44,656 nt of DNA from an uncultured Acidobacteriota bacterium (GTDB lineage: Bacteria > Acidobacteriota > Thermoanaerobaculia > Gp7-AA8). The position numbers and the translations under genes were made by a program. The stretch covers positions 1 through 44,656 of the forward strand of contig CAMPKJ010000010.1 in the NCBI GenBank assembly GCA_946887105.1, in the 5' to 3' direction. Each line of letters opens with the position of its first letter. Position 1 is the first letter of the stretch. Below are positions 23,891 through 31,979 of this stretch, in pieces. The notes beneath the pieces were generated by a model. The model was given only the letters and a program-made list of their open reading frames with translations. It was not told where the DNA came from and made no database searches.

Positions 23891-26800
23891 ATGCGCCTCC
23901 CTCGATTGCTGCTCGCGTGCGCAGTCATGTTCGCTCTTCCCCTTGCGGCCGGCGATCCGCCCGAGTACCCGGTCGGCGAGAACGGATGCGCGGGCGCGCG
24001 GGTGCTGGAGCATCTCGAACGGCACGGCGACTTCGGCCGGATCGATGCCGAGGGGCTGCTGTACGTGACGCGGCTCGAACATGAATCGCGAGTCGAGGAG
24101 AGACGCCAGGGACTGAGCGGCGAGGCCATCGACGGAAACGTCTGGACCTCGCTCGGACCCACCAACGGCGCGGGCCGTGCGATCGCGGTCGCATTCCACC
24201 CGGCCGCGCCCGCGACCGCGATCATCGGCGCCGCGGGCGGCGGCGCGTGGCGCACGCAGAACGATGGCGTGACCTGGACGCCGCTCACCGAGACCATCCC
24301 CAATCTCTCCGTCGGCGCCGTCGCCTACGCGCCGTCGAACGCGAACCGCGTCTACCTCGGCACCGGCGAAGGCGGCTACGCCGGCGACTTCATTCCCGGC
24401 ATCGGACTGCTGACGTCGAACGACGGCGGCGATACGTGGGCGCTGCCGGACAGCGTGCTGGCGACGATGTTCTATCGCATCAACGTGCACCCAACCAATC
24501 CGAACGAGTTGGTCGCCGGCACGAACCGGGGCGCCCTGCGCTCGACGAACGGCGCGAACGGTCCGTGGTCCACCGTGATTGCATCGGTCCCGGGCAGCGG
24601 CGCCGCATACGGCGACGTCACCGACATCGTCCGCGATCCCTCGAATCCGGCCGTGCTGTACGCGGCGACGTGGGATCGGAGCCGCTGGTGCGCGAAGAAT
24701 GCCTGCAGCCCGACCCAGAACTTTCTTCCTCCGACGATCCTGAAGTCGACGGATGGCGGCGCGACGTGGGCGTCGGCGGCGGCGGGATTCCCGGTGTCGA
24801 ACGCACAGACGCGCGTCGAGCGCATCTCCATCGCCATCGCACCGACCAGCCCGAACACGCTTTACGCGCTGACGGCGCTCTTCGATGCGAACAGCGGCGA
24901 GACGCTGTCGCACGTCTACAAGACCACCAACGGCGGCGCGAGCTGGTCCGACACCGGTCTGGCGACGGCCGGCGATTCGCGGGTGTTCGCGCTCCTCGGC
25001 ACGCAGGGTTGGTACGACACCGCGATTGCGGTCTCGCCGGCCGATCCGAATACCGTCATCGCGGGCGGCATCTACTACGCGCGCACGACCGACGGCGGCG
25101 TGACGTGGTCGTTCCCGTTCAACGGCGCGATGCCGCACGTCGACGTGCACGATCTCCGCTATCACCCGGTCACGCACGCGCTCTGGATCGCGAACGACGG
25201 CGGCATCTGGACGTCCACCGACAACGCCACCACCGCGTTGAATCGCAACGCCGGTCTGGTGACGCGGCAGTACTACGCGATGTCGATGGATGGCGTGAAC
25301 CGCAATCGCATCCTCGGCGGCACGCAGGACAACGGGACGAACCTCCGCTCCGACCTCGGCGGCACCGCCTGGTCGACGTTCAGCGGCGGCGATGGTTTCC
25401 AGTGCTTCCTCAATCCCGATGCGCCGGGCGTTGCGTTCGCGACCTATCAGTTCGCGGAAGTGCTGCGTACGAAGGACGCCGGAAGCGCGGCGCCGCAGAC
25501 CGCGCCCAGCGGTCCGGTGTTCGATGCGAACGAGAAGAAGCCGTTCTTCAGCATCCTCGAAGCCGATCCGTCCAGCGCATCGACGCTCTATCTCGCGTCG
25601 ACGCGCGTCTGGAAATCGACGACGGCCGGCGATTCATGGGCGCCGCTCTCGACGAACACCGTCGCACCCGGAGTGTGGAACGAGGATGTGATCCGCGCCA
25701 TCGCCGTCGCTCCCGGCAATCCGTCGACGCTGATGATCTCAAAGGGCTCGCGCATCTTCCGCACGACCGACGGCGGCGCGACGTGGGTGATGCAGACGAA
25801 CGGCCTGCCCGGACGCACGGTCACCAGTCTCGAGATCTCACCGTTGAATCGCGACATCGCGTACGCGACCATCGCGGGCACCGGCGGTGCGTCGGTCTTC
25901 TACACGACCGACGGCGGCGTGAACTGGAGCGCGCGAGCATCGGGGCTGCCTTCGTTTTCAGCGCAGGTGATCCGGTTCGATCCCACCGATCCGTCGACGC
26001 TCTATGCCGGCACCGACGTGGGCGTGTATCGCTCGACGAACGCGGGTGCGACGTGGAGCCGTTTCGGCACCGGCATGCCCGCGGTGTCGGTGTACGACCT
26101 GCAGATTCTCGCCGACGGCTCGCTATTCCGCGCCGCCACGCACGGCCGCGGGATCTGGCAGTTGTCGATCGCGGGTGTGACGAACACGCCGCCGGTGGCC
26201 ATCATCACCGCGCCCGCGACGGCGGCGTTGACGGTCGCGCGCGGATCGGCGGTCACGTTCAACGGCAACGCGACGGACGCGAACGGCGATCCGACGTCGC
26301 TGAAGTGGACGTTCTCCGATGACTGGTCGACGAAGGGCGGCAGCAGCGCGATGCATGCATTCGATCGCGCCGGCACCTGGCCGGTGTCGCTGATCGCGAC
26401 CGATGCAAACGGCGCGGCCGGTGGCGCCGAGGTGATGGTCACGGTGACGGAGTCGAGCGACAACTGCGCGACGCCGCTGGTCGTGCCCGCGGCGGGACCG
26501 TTCCCGTGGTCGGTCACGCTCACGACCGAAGTGGCCTCGACGCAGTTTCAGGATCCGGCGCGCGGCAACGGCAGGAGCTGCTACAACTTCAATCTCCTGC
26601 GCACGATGTGGCTGTCGTTCAGGCCCGAGGTGAGCGGGACGTACGTCTTCTCGCTGTGCGCGTCGCGTGTGGCGGGATTCATCGCGGCATACACAGGCAA
26701 CGCGTGCGGTCCGTACACGCCCCAGCCGATGTGCGTGGCCAACACGAACCTGAGCGGCGATTGCACGAAGGATCCGGCCTCGTCGATCGAGATGATCGCC

Positions 26801-27172
26801 GGACAGGAGTATCGAATCCTGGTCGGCAGCTACTACAGCAACAGCTTCGGTCCGATGACAGTCAGCATCCATCGCGGCACCGAGGTGGCGGCGGCGCTGC
26901 ACTCGGTCTCACCCGCGAGCGGGCCGGCGGCGGGCGGCACGCCGGTGATCCTCACGGGCGCCGGATTCACCGAAGGCGCGACGGTGCGCTTCGGCGGCGT
27001 GCTCGCGACGTCCGTGAAGGTGGTCAACCCGAACGTGATCTCCGCGATCGTGCCCGCGCACGCCGCGGGGAGCGTGGATGTGTCGGTGGGCGTGGAGGGA
27101 ACGACCACGACGTCGTCGAAGGCGTTCACGTATGCGGCGGGGCAGGGACGGCGCCGCGCTGCGCGGAAGTAG
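23891..27172 (+). CDS. large secreted Asp-box protein with PKD and IPT/TIG domains and RRRAARK tail
   Basis: This exported protein of about 1093 residues has a signal peptide (MRLPRLLLACAVMFALPLAAG). Asp boxes run through the first about 750 residues (RTQNDGVTW, TSNDGGDTW, KSTDGGATW, KTTNGGASW, RTTDGGVTW, YTTDGGVNW), forming a sialidase/sortilin-like propeller. Next come a PKD-like domain (PPVAIITAPATAALTVARGS ... LKWTFSDDW) and a Cys-containing pre-peptidase-type beta domain (DNCATPLVVPAAGPF ... FSLCASRVAGFIAAYTGNAC). A TIG domain (VSPASGPAAGGTPVILTGAG) precedes the terminal GQGRRRAARK. No catalytic residues are apparent. It is probably a cell-surface or released binding protein. Confidence 0.9.
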   Translation: MRLPRLLLACAVMFALPLAAGDPPEYPVGENGCAGARVLEHLERHGDFGRIDAEGLLYVTRLEHESRVEERRQGLSGEAIDGNVWTSLGPTNGAGRAIAVAFHPAAPATAIIGAAGGGAWRTQNDGVTWTPLTETIPNLSVGAVAYAPSNANRVYLGTGEGGYAGDFIPGIGLLTSNDGGDTWALPDSVLATMFYRINVHPTNPNELVAGTNRGALRSTNGANGPWSTVIASVPGSGAAYGDVTDIVRDPSNPAVLYAATWDRSRWCAKNACSPTQNFLPPTILKSTDGGATWASAAAGFPVSNAQTRVERISIAIAPTSPNTLYALTALFDANSGETLSHVYKTTNGGASWSDTGLATAGDSRVFALLGTQGWYDTAIAVSPADPNTVIAGGIYYARTTDGGVTWSFPFNGAMPHVDVHDLRYHPVTHALWIANDGGIWTSTDNATTALNRNAGLVTRQYYAMSMDGVNRNRILGGTQDNGTNLRSDLGGTAWSTFSGGDGFQCFLNPDAPGVAFATYQFAEVLRTKDAGSAAPQTAPSGPVFDANEKKPFFSILEADPSSASTLYLASTRVWKSTTAGDSWAPLSTNTVAPGVWNEDVIRAIAVAPGNPSTLMISKGSRIFRTTDGGATWVMQTNGLPGRTVTSLEISPLNRDIAYATIAGTGGASVFYTTDGGVNWSARASGLPSFSAQVIRFDPTDPSTLYAGTDVGVYRSTNAGATWSRFGTGMPAVSVYDLQILADGSLFRAATHGRGIWQLSIAGVTNTPPVAIITAPATAALTVARGSAVTFNGNATDANGDPTSLKWTFSDDWSTKGGSSAMHAFDRAGTWPVSLIATDANGAAGGAEVMVTVTESSDNCATPLVVPAAGPFPWSVTLTTEVASTQFQDPARGNGRSCYNFNLLRTMWLSFRPEVSGTYVFSLCASRVAGFIAAYTGNACGPYTPQPMCVANTNLSGDCTKDPASSIEMIAGQEYRILVGSYYSNSFGPMTVSIHRGTEVAAALHSVSPASGPAAGGTPVILTGAGFTEGATVRFGGVLATSVKVVNPNVISAIVPAHAAGSVDVSVGVEGTTTTSSKAFTYAAGQGRRRAARK

Positions 27173-27205
27173 CGCAATACCAGTCCCGTGCAACTTCACA
27201 CCAAG

Positions 27206-27481
27206 TTAGCCGCCACCCCGTCGATAGACTTCCTTCCGGTCGGCGATTCGAACGACGCATACGACCAAGGCGTCGTCCTGGATTTCGTAGAGAATTCGGA
27301 ATTCGCCCTGGCGGATCCGATATTTCTCGGTCGTGCCCGACAGTTTCTCAACGCCTATCAGCCTGGGATTGTTTGCGAGTTTCAGAATTCGTTGCGTAAT
27401 CCGCTCACGATCCTTCTTCCCACCGATCGCCTCGAGCTCTTTGGCCGCGGATTTCTTGATGAGAATTTTATAACTTGCCAC
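27206..27481 (-). CDS. RelE/ParE-superfamily toxin
   Basis: The 91-residue protein has the RelE fold signature: YKILIKKSAAKELEAIGGKK at the N-terminus, ITQRILKLANNPRLIGVEKL, and the basic core EKYRIRQGEFRILYEIQDD followed by VVCVVRIADRKEVYR. R-x-G-x-(F/Y)-R-x-x-Y and the final DRKEVYR are the usual RNase or interaction residues of this family. RelE types cleave mRNA at the ribosome while ParE types poison gyrase; sequence alone leans to RelE. The gene overlaps the antitoxin gene by 14 nt. Confidence 0.93.
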   Translation of the reverse strand: MASYKILIKKSAAKELEAIGGKKDRERITQRILKLANNPRLIGVEKLSGTTEKYRIRQGEFRILYEIQDDALVVCVVRIADRKEVYRRGGG

Positions 27482-27698
27482 TGCGCCTTAGTCTCAGCAC
27501 GACCTCTTCAAAGTCGAGCGTGGGCTCGCGGCGACGCTTCTCAAATGCGTCCAGGTCCGCGGCGTCCTCTGACAGCGTCTGCCGGACGGCGTCGTTGACA
27601 ACGTCCGAGATGGACCGGTCGGTCGCGGCAGCTTTTAGACGCAGCGCTCGGTGAAGATCTGGATCAAAGTAGATCGTCGATCGTTTAGGCGTTGGCAT
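27468..27698 (-). CDS. ribbon-helix-helix antitoxin
   Basis: The 76-residue protein has an N-terminal RHH DNA-binding motif (KRSTIYFDPDLHRALRLKAA, then DRSISDVVNDAVRQTL). A charged C-terminal tail (FEKRRREPTLDFEEVVLRLR) probably wraps the toxin. It lies upstream of and overlaps the RelE-like gene, the standard antitoxin-first order. It should repress its own promoter by binding the tandem repeats immediately upstream. Confidence 0.92.
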   Translation of the reverse strand: MPTPKRSTIYFDPDLHRALRLKAAATDRSISDVVNDAVRQTLSEDAADLDAFEKRRREPTLDFEEVVLRLRRSGKL

Positions 27699-27722
27699 GT
27701 TGTCATCATAACGTCATAACGT
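27699..27722 (-). promoter_or_regulatory. toxin-antitoxin promoter and operator (tandem CATAACGT repeats)
   Basis: On the minus strand TATGAT (27705-27710) ends 6 nt before the antitoxin ATG. Two exact, adjacent copies of CATAACGT (27707-27714 and 27715-27722, plus-strand reading) overlap this -10 box. Tandem short repeats are the usual RHH operator, so self-repression is expected. The stop of the membrane dipeptidase gene lies within the repeats. Confidence 0.7.
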
Positions 27723-28862
27723 CAGGTCGTCATTCTCGGGTTGGCGAGCGCGTTCCACTTCCTCGAACACGCGCATGAAATTGCCGCCGAGGACTTTCTC
27801 CACGTCCGCGGAGGGCATCCCGCGCTCCAGCAAACGCGCCGTCAGCATCGGCAGGCTCGATGCGCTCGTGAGTCCATCGGGCAACGACGGCACTCCGTCG
27901 AAATCGCTTCCGATGCCCACGTGATCGATGCCCGCCACGTTCGCGACGTGAAAGATGTGGTCCGCCACCTGATCGAGCGTCGCGGTGGGGCAGCCCAGCG
28001 ACTGGAACCACGCCAGGTACGTATCCCAGTCCGTGCGGTCGTCCGGCATTTCCTCGGTGCCGCCGGTCGGATCGCCGCCGTTCTTCTTCTTGCTTTTCTG
28101 CGCGGCCATGATCACCTGCGCCACTTGATCGCTGATGAAGGCGGAGAAGAAGTTGATCATGCAGACGCCGCCGTTGCGCGCGAGCTCGCGCAGCATGTCG
28201 TCGGTCATGTTGCGCGGATGACGGCACAGCGCGCGCGCCGACGAATGCGTGGCCACGACCGGCACGCGCGTGGTGGCGATGACATCGCGGAAGGCGTCGT
28301 CGGAGATGTGCGAGACGTCCACGATCATGCCGAGGTCGTTCATCGTGCGCACCACTTCGCGTCCGAAATCGGTCAGCCCGCCGTGACGCGGCTGGTCGCC
28401 TGACGAATCGCACCAGTTGTTCGTGTTCACGTGCGTGAGGGTCATGTAGCGCGCGCCGCGCGCGTAGAGCTCGCGCAGGATGTCGAGCGAGTCTTCGATG
28501 GCGTGTCCGCCTTCGACGCCGATCATCAGCGCCAGCTTGCCGTCGCGTTTCGCGGCGCGGATGCCGGCGCTGTCGGTGCAGAGCGTGACCGCGTCCGGCC
28601 GGCGTTCGGTCTCGCGCTCGATGAGATCGATCAGCTGCCGCGCGAAGGCCGCGGCGCCGCGTCCAGCGTAGAACGGCGGGACGTAGGCCGCGAAGAACGA
28701 GGCGGTGATCCCGCTCTCCTGCAGCGTGCGCAGATCCGCCTGCGCCTCGGTGTCGTGCTCGTCGAGATGCACGTTGTGGCGCAGCAGGCGATACGGCGTA
28801 TCGCAGTGGCCGTCGACGATGATGGCGCGGCGGTGCAGCGCTTCACTCTCGGAAATACTCAT
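27714..28862 (-). CDS. membrane dipeptidase (renal dipeptidase family, M19)
   Basis: The 382-residue zinc enzyme has the M19 motifs: HxD in IIVDGHCDTPYRLL (His19, Asp21), bridging Glu in MIGVEGGHAIEDS, His in MIVDVSHISDDAF, the THSSARALCRHPRNMTD segment and the C-terminal GIGSDFDGV. It hydrolyses dipeptides, often with a D-residue, and some relatives act on beta-lactams. There is no signal peptide, so it is probably cytoplasmic here despite the family name. The start overlaps the HAD gene by 20 nt. An insertion rich in Lys/Gly (KSKKKNGGDPTGGTEEMP) lies in a loop. Confidence 0.95.
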   Translation of the reverse strand: MSISESEALHRRAIIVDGHCDTPYRLLRHNVHLDEHDTEAQADLRTLQESGITASFFAAYVPPFYAGRGAAAFARQLIDLIERETERRPDAVTLCTDSAGIRAAKRDGKLALMIGVEGGHAIEDSLDILRELYARGARYMTLTHVNTNNWCDSSGDQPRHGGLTDFGREVVRTMNDLGMIVDVSHISDDAFRDVIATTRVPVVATHSSARALCRHPRNMTDDMLRELARNGGVCMINFFSAFISDQVAQVIMAAQKSKKKNGGDPTGGTEEMPDDRTDWDTYLAWFQSLGCPTATLDQVADHIFHVANVAGIDHVGIGSDFDGVPSLPDGLTSASSLPMLTARLLERGMPSADVEKVLGGNFMRVFEEVERARQPENDDLTL

Positions 28863-29508
28863 CGATGCGGTCGAGCTCCTTCACCATCGCGGGCAGGTCG
28901 TCGAAGAGGAACTCCGCCTTCGTCAGCGTCTCGCGCGGGAACCCGCCGCACAGCACCGCGGCAATCGGCACCGGCGTGCGGTGCGCGGCCAGGATGTCGT
29001 ACGGCGTGTCTCCAACCGCGAGCGTTCGCGCGGGATCGCTTTTCACGCGCTCCAGCGCCGCCTGAAAGATTTCCGGAGAGGGCTTCGACAACTCCGCGTC
29101 TTCCTTCGACGTCGTTCCCTTCAGGAGATCGCCGACGCCGAGAAGCTCGACATAGTACTCGACCTCATCCGGATTCGAAGACGACGCCAGGGCGAGCTTC
29201 AGTCCGCGCTCGTGCAGCGCATGCATCGCGTCGACGGCGCCGGGAAACGGCCGCACGCCGTGCATGTATTTTTCCTTCCACAACTCGCCGCGATATTTCT
29301 TCAGCGGCTCGCCGAACTTCTGCATCTCGCGCGCATCGAGCGTGTCGGGGACCAGCAGATCGCCGCCTTTGCCGATCTGCACGCGGACGCTGTCCCACGC
29401 CACCTGCTTGCCGAAATGCGCGAACGCTTCCACCCAACAGTGCGCGTGTTTGTCGTTGGAGTCGATGAGCGTGCCGTCGATGTCGAGGAGGATCGCTTGC
29501 AGTTCCAC
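28843..29508 (-). CDS. HAD-superfamily phosphatase (Gph/beta-phosphoglucomutase-like)
   Basis: This 221-residue hydrolase shows all four HAD motifs: nucleophile Asp in ILLDIDGTLIDS, Ser in LALASSSNPDE, Lys in ELSKPSPEIFQAAL and the acidic pair in TLAVGDTPYDILAA. A helical cap follows the first motif. The substrate is probably a small phospho-metabolite; the cap residues do not decide which. The GTG start at 29506-29508 lies at the edge of a 14-bp inverted repeat (29493-29529). The following dipeptidase gene overlaps its end. Confidence 0.92.
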   Translation of the reverse strand: MELQAILLDIDGTLIDSNDKHAHCWVEAFAHFGKQVAWDSVRVQIGKGGDLLVPDTLDAREMQKFGEPLKKYRGELWKEKYMHGVRPFPGAVDAMHALHERGLKLALASSSNPDEVEYYVELLGVGDLLKGTTSKEDAELSKPSPEIFQAALERVKSDPARTLAVGDTPYDILAAHRTPVPIAAVLCGGFPRETLTKAEFLFDDLPAMVKELDRIDEYFRE

Positions 29509-29529
29509 GCGGCGCGGAACTGCAAGCGA
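29493..29529. repeat. 14-bp perfect inverted repeat across the HAD start codon
   Basis: Bases 29493-29506 are the exact reverse complement of 29516-29529, separated by 9 nt. On the minus-strand transcript the first codons of the HAD gene would pair with its leader and leave the GUG at the stem-loop junction. It could be a start-codon-sequestering element or a terminator for the tail-collar genes upstream. Confidence 0.8.
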
Positions 29530-29538
29530 AGGGCCGGA

Positions 29539-30111
29539 TCAGGTCGAGGACGGATACATGCCCTCGGTCGCGATGCAGTAACTCATCACCACGTAGCCGA
29601 GCGGGTCGCTGGCGGAGACTGGGGGCACCGTGTTGCCGCGCAGGTCGGGGAGGCCGAAGGTGCCCTGCTCGCTGCTGCCGCCGTACCGGTTGTCGAGGAG
29701 GGTGAAGAGCGCGCTGTTGCTCTCGATGTTCAGGAGGCTGCCGTCGCAGAGCGCCCATCCCTTCGGCACCGTGCCGAAGGCGAACGTACGCACCTCGCCG
29801 AGAAACGGCGCGTCGTACGTGGAGGAAGGCGTGGTCAGAGCGATGAGATAGAGGATGGAGGGGAGGGGCGCGAGGTTCATCGGGCCGCTGCCGGACTGCC
29901 CCATCGTGTAGGTGCTGCTGCGGTGAAGCGGAGCGTTCGCACCGAGGTTCGGCAGGCCGACCGTGTTGATGCCGTCGCCGCCGTAGGTCTTGCCGATGTA
30001 CGACGCGAATTCAGGGTAGTCCTGGATGGTGAGAAGACTGCCGTCGCACTGCGCCCATCCGGACGGAGCAAAGGTTCCCGCGAACATGAGGATCTCAGCG
30101 AGATATCCCAT
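29539..30111 (-). CDS. MdpB-like phage tail-collar domain protein (two-domain)
   Basis: The 190-residue protein contains two copies of the tail-collar/MdpB pattern: AEILMFAGTFAPSGWAQCDG with TYGGDGINTVGLPNL, and GEVRTFAFGTVPKGWALCDG with RYGGSSEQGTFGLPDLRG. In phages this fold caps short tail fibres. In many bacterial genomes it occurs without other phage genes in small clusters, as here. A Shine-Dalgarno AGGAG precedes the ATG, and the upstream MdpB-like gene ends right before it. The function of chromosomal MdpB clusters is not established; adhesion or ice/glycan binding have been proposed. Confidence 0.88.
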   Translation of the reverse strand: MGYLAEILMFAGTFAPSGWAQCDGSLLTIQDYPEFASYIGKTYGGDGINTVGLPNLGANAPLHRSSTYTMGQSGSGPMNLAPLPSILYLIALTTPSSTYDAPFLGEVRTFAFGTVPKGWALCDGSLLNIESNSALFTLLDNRYGGSSEQGTFGLPDLRGNTVPPVSASDPLGYVVMSYCIATEGMYPSST

Positions 30112-30435
30112 TCATTTCTCCTGTGACTCGTTCTGTGGGTAGATGCCTTCGAAGGCGATGGCGAAGCAGACCACCTGAAAAGCCATCTGCGGTCCGGGCG
30201 CGAAGGACGTCGTGCCCAGCGCTCCGGCGGTTCCGCCCTGACTGACGGGGATGGCGCCCTGGAGATTCGGCAGCGCGAACGTGCTTCCGGCTTCGCCGCC
30301 GTAGGTGTTGGTGATGAGCTGATACAGCGCGGCGTATTGCGTGGTCGATAACAGCTGTCCATCGCAGGCAAGCCAGCCCCCGGGGATCATCTGATAGGGA
30401 AAGCGGCGGATCTCGCCGATGTACGGTTCGGACAT
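30112..30435 (-). CDS. MdpB-like phage tail-collar domain protein (single-domain)
   Basis: The 107-residue protein has one tail-collar unit: GEIRRFPYQMIPGGWLACDG, TNTYGGEAGSTFALPNLQG and a C-terminal MAFQVVCFAIAFEGIYP that parallels the end of the neighbouring gene. ATG 30435 is chosen because GAGGTG lies just upstream and because the family starts at this point. The frame open to 30510 is not needed. No capsid, tail-sheath or integrase genes are nearby, so a prophage remnant is unlikely. Confidence 0.88.
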   Translation of the reverse strand: MSEPYIGEIRRFPYQMIPGGWLACDGQLLSTTQYAALYQLITNTYGGEAGSTFALPNLQGAIPVSQGGTAGALGTTSFAPGPQMAFQVVCFAIAFEGIYPQNESQEK

Positions 30436-30506
30436 CGTCACCTCATCTTTCAAGAATTTGGGATTCAGGATCGATGGCGCAGGATACGACTTCCGCTGGC
30501 CGAGCC

Positions 30507-31835
30507 TCAATCGCGATGCGCGATCGAATGCCAGCGCGGTCTGCGCCAGCTCTGGCGGAACGCGTCCGCGTTCTCGATCGTCGCGGAGCGTGAGTGCGCG
30601 TGGCCGTCGAGAAAGACGATGAAGTCCGCGCCGCGTTTCGTGGCGTCGAAGCGCTCATCGAACCAGCGCGCGAAGTCATTCGGCGTGGCCACGCTGCGGC
30701 CGGCGTAGCGCGGCACGGGCAGATCGAGGCGCTGCTCGTACGCCTTGAAGACCAGCTCCGAGCAGACCACGCGGTCGTCGGTCACGAAATCGAACTCGAA
30801 GTCGTAGGGGAGGCCGGTCATCGCGAACGCACGCGCGATGGCCTCGGATTTGACGGTGCCATCGACGCGCGGACGGATCACCGCGAGATAGTCGGCATCG
30901 GCCGCTTTCTCGAATGTATTGATGACCACACCCTGCCCGACGGCCTCGATCACGTTGCCGTTCGCGAGCTCCGCGTACCGCTGCGGCGCGACGTCGCGCA
31001 GGCGGCGTTCGAAATCCGCGCCGAAGAGCTGCGTGCGCTCGTCGGGCGTGCCGACGTAGAGCGAGACATGCGGCCAGAAGCCGGGCAGCCCGACATTCGT
31101 GAGCGCCCAGTCGCGCCGCTCGAAGAGGATGTCGCCCGGCTGCACCAGCGGACGCGCGGCGGCGATCTGTTTTCGCGAGATGAACGACGGACGCGGCGCG
31201 GTCGCGGCCGGACCTCCCGCCGCTGCTTCGATGGTCGCGGGGAGCGGGTTCCACGCCGCCCTCGCGACGATCCGCGCCGCATTGCGCAGCGTTTCCTTCG
31301 AGCCTTTTCCGGCACCGGCGGCGAGGATCGCTTTCGCGTCTTCGGCTGCGCCGGGAACGGGCGTGCCGCCGAACGTCCGATCGAGTAACGCGAACGCGCT
31401 CCATTCCGCGGCTCGCCCGACGTGCAGCCAGTGCAGCTTGAACGCGGCGTAGGCATTGCCGTTCTCGTTCAGGATCTTGTGCAGCTCCGGATTGCGCTCG
31501 ATGCGCGCGATGTAATCGAGCGCACAGCGGTACTGCGCGAGCCACGCGCCGTGATGGAGCCGGAACTCGCGATCGCGTTCCGCGCCGCGCAGTTTCAGGA
31601 AGTCCGCGTGACGCTCGCGGATGGTTTCCAGCCCGACCTGATAGTCGAGAAAACTGCGCCACACCGCGCGCGCCTCGTCGCGCTCCTCGGCGGCCGGCAT
31701 GCTCGACTCCGGAACGGCGGTGTTGCGGATCAGCGACTGCATGCCCGCGCGATAGGTATCGATCAGCCGCGCGTCATCGGCACGGAGCGAGAACGCCGCG
31801 AGCGTAGCCAGGACCACGAAGAACGGTCTGCGCAT
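30507..31835 (-). CDS. exported YiiX/YebB-like papain-fold hydrolase
   Basis: This 442-residue protein begins with a signal peptide (MRRPFFVVLATLAAFSLRA). A long helical domain (about 20-210) precedes a permuted NlpC/P60-like domain: PGDILFERRDWALTNVG, catalytic His in FWPHVSLYVGTPDER, and catalytic Cys in RVVCSELVFKAYEQRL. Such enzymes cut amide or thioester bonds in cell-wall peptides or lipids. The first bases upstream of the ATG are the end of TTCCTCGG-array copy 3, whose GAGGAAC supplies the only Shine-Dalgarno-like sequence, 6-7 nt from the start. The stop overlaps nothing; 71 nt separate it from the next gene. Confidence 0.88.
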   Translation of the reverse strand: MRRPFFVVLATLAAFSLRADDARLIDTYRAGMQSLIRNTAVPESSMPAAEERDEARAVWRSFLDYQVGLETIRERHADFLKLRGAERDREFRLHHGAWLAQYRCALDYIARIERNPELHKILNENGNAYAAFKLHWLHVGRAAEWSAFALLDRTFGGTPVPGAAEDAKAILAAGAGKGSKETLRNAARIVARAAWNPLPATIEAAAGGPAATAPRPSFISRKQIAAARPLVQPGDILFERRDWALTNVGLPGFWPHVSLYVGTPDERTQLFGADFERRLRDVAPQRYAELANGNVIEAVGQGVVINTFEKAADADYLAVIRPRVDGTVKSEAIARAFAMTGLPYDFEFDFVTDDRVVCSELVFKAYEQRLDLPVPRYAGRSVATPNDFARWFDERFDATKRGADFIVFLDGHAHSRSATIENADAFRQSWRRPRWHSIAHRD

Positions 31836-31839
31836 GAAG

Positions 31840-31932
31840 AGTTCCTCGGTTCCTCGGTTCCTCGGAGTTCCTCGGAGTGGGACCCGCCTTCCCCCGAGGA
31901 ACTCCGAGGAACGCCGAGGAACTCCGAGGAAC
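31840..31932. repeat. TTCCTCGG palindromic array, copy 3 (between divergent genes)
   Basis: Four TTCCTCGG units (31842-31875), a centre of about 18 nt and four CCGAGGAA units ending at 31931. The array sits between divergent genes, beginning 5 nt upstream of the YiiX-like start and ending 48 nt before the sterol-desaturase start. A terminator role is therefore unlikely for this copy. Confidence 0.92.
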
Positions 31933-31979
31933 CGCTCCACGGTAACATTCGCGGTACCGGTTCGTACCAGAGACCACCC

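Noticed and set aside
29539..30435. Tail-collar genes as a prophage remnant
   Set aside because: No capsid, portal, sheath, integrase or lysis genes are adjacent. Stand-alone MdpB pairs are common in non-phage contexts.
31840..31932. TTCCTCGG arrays as CRISPR
   Set aside because: Units are 8-10 bp, abut each other without 25-40 bp spacers, and turn into their complement halfway; no cas genes are nearby.
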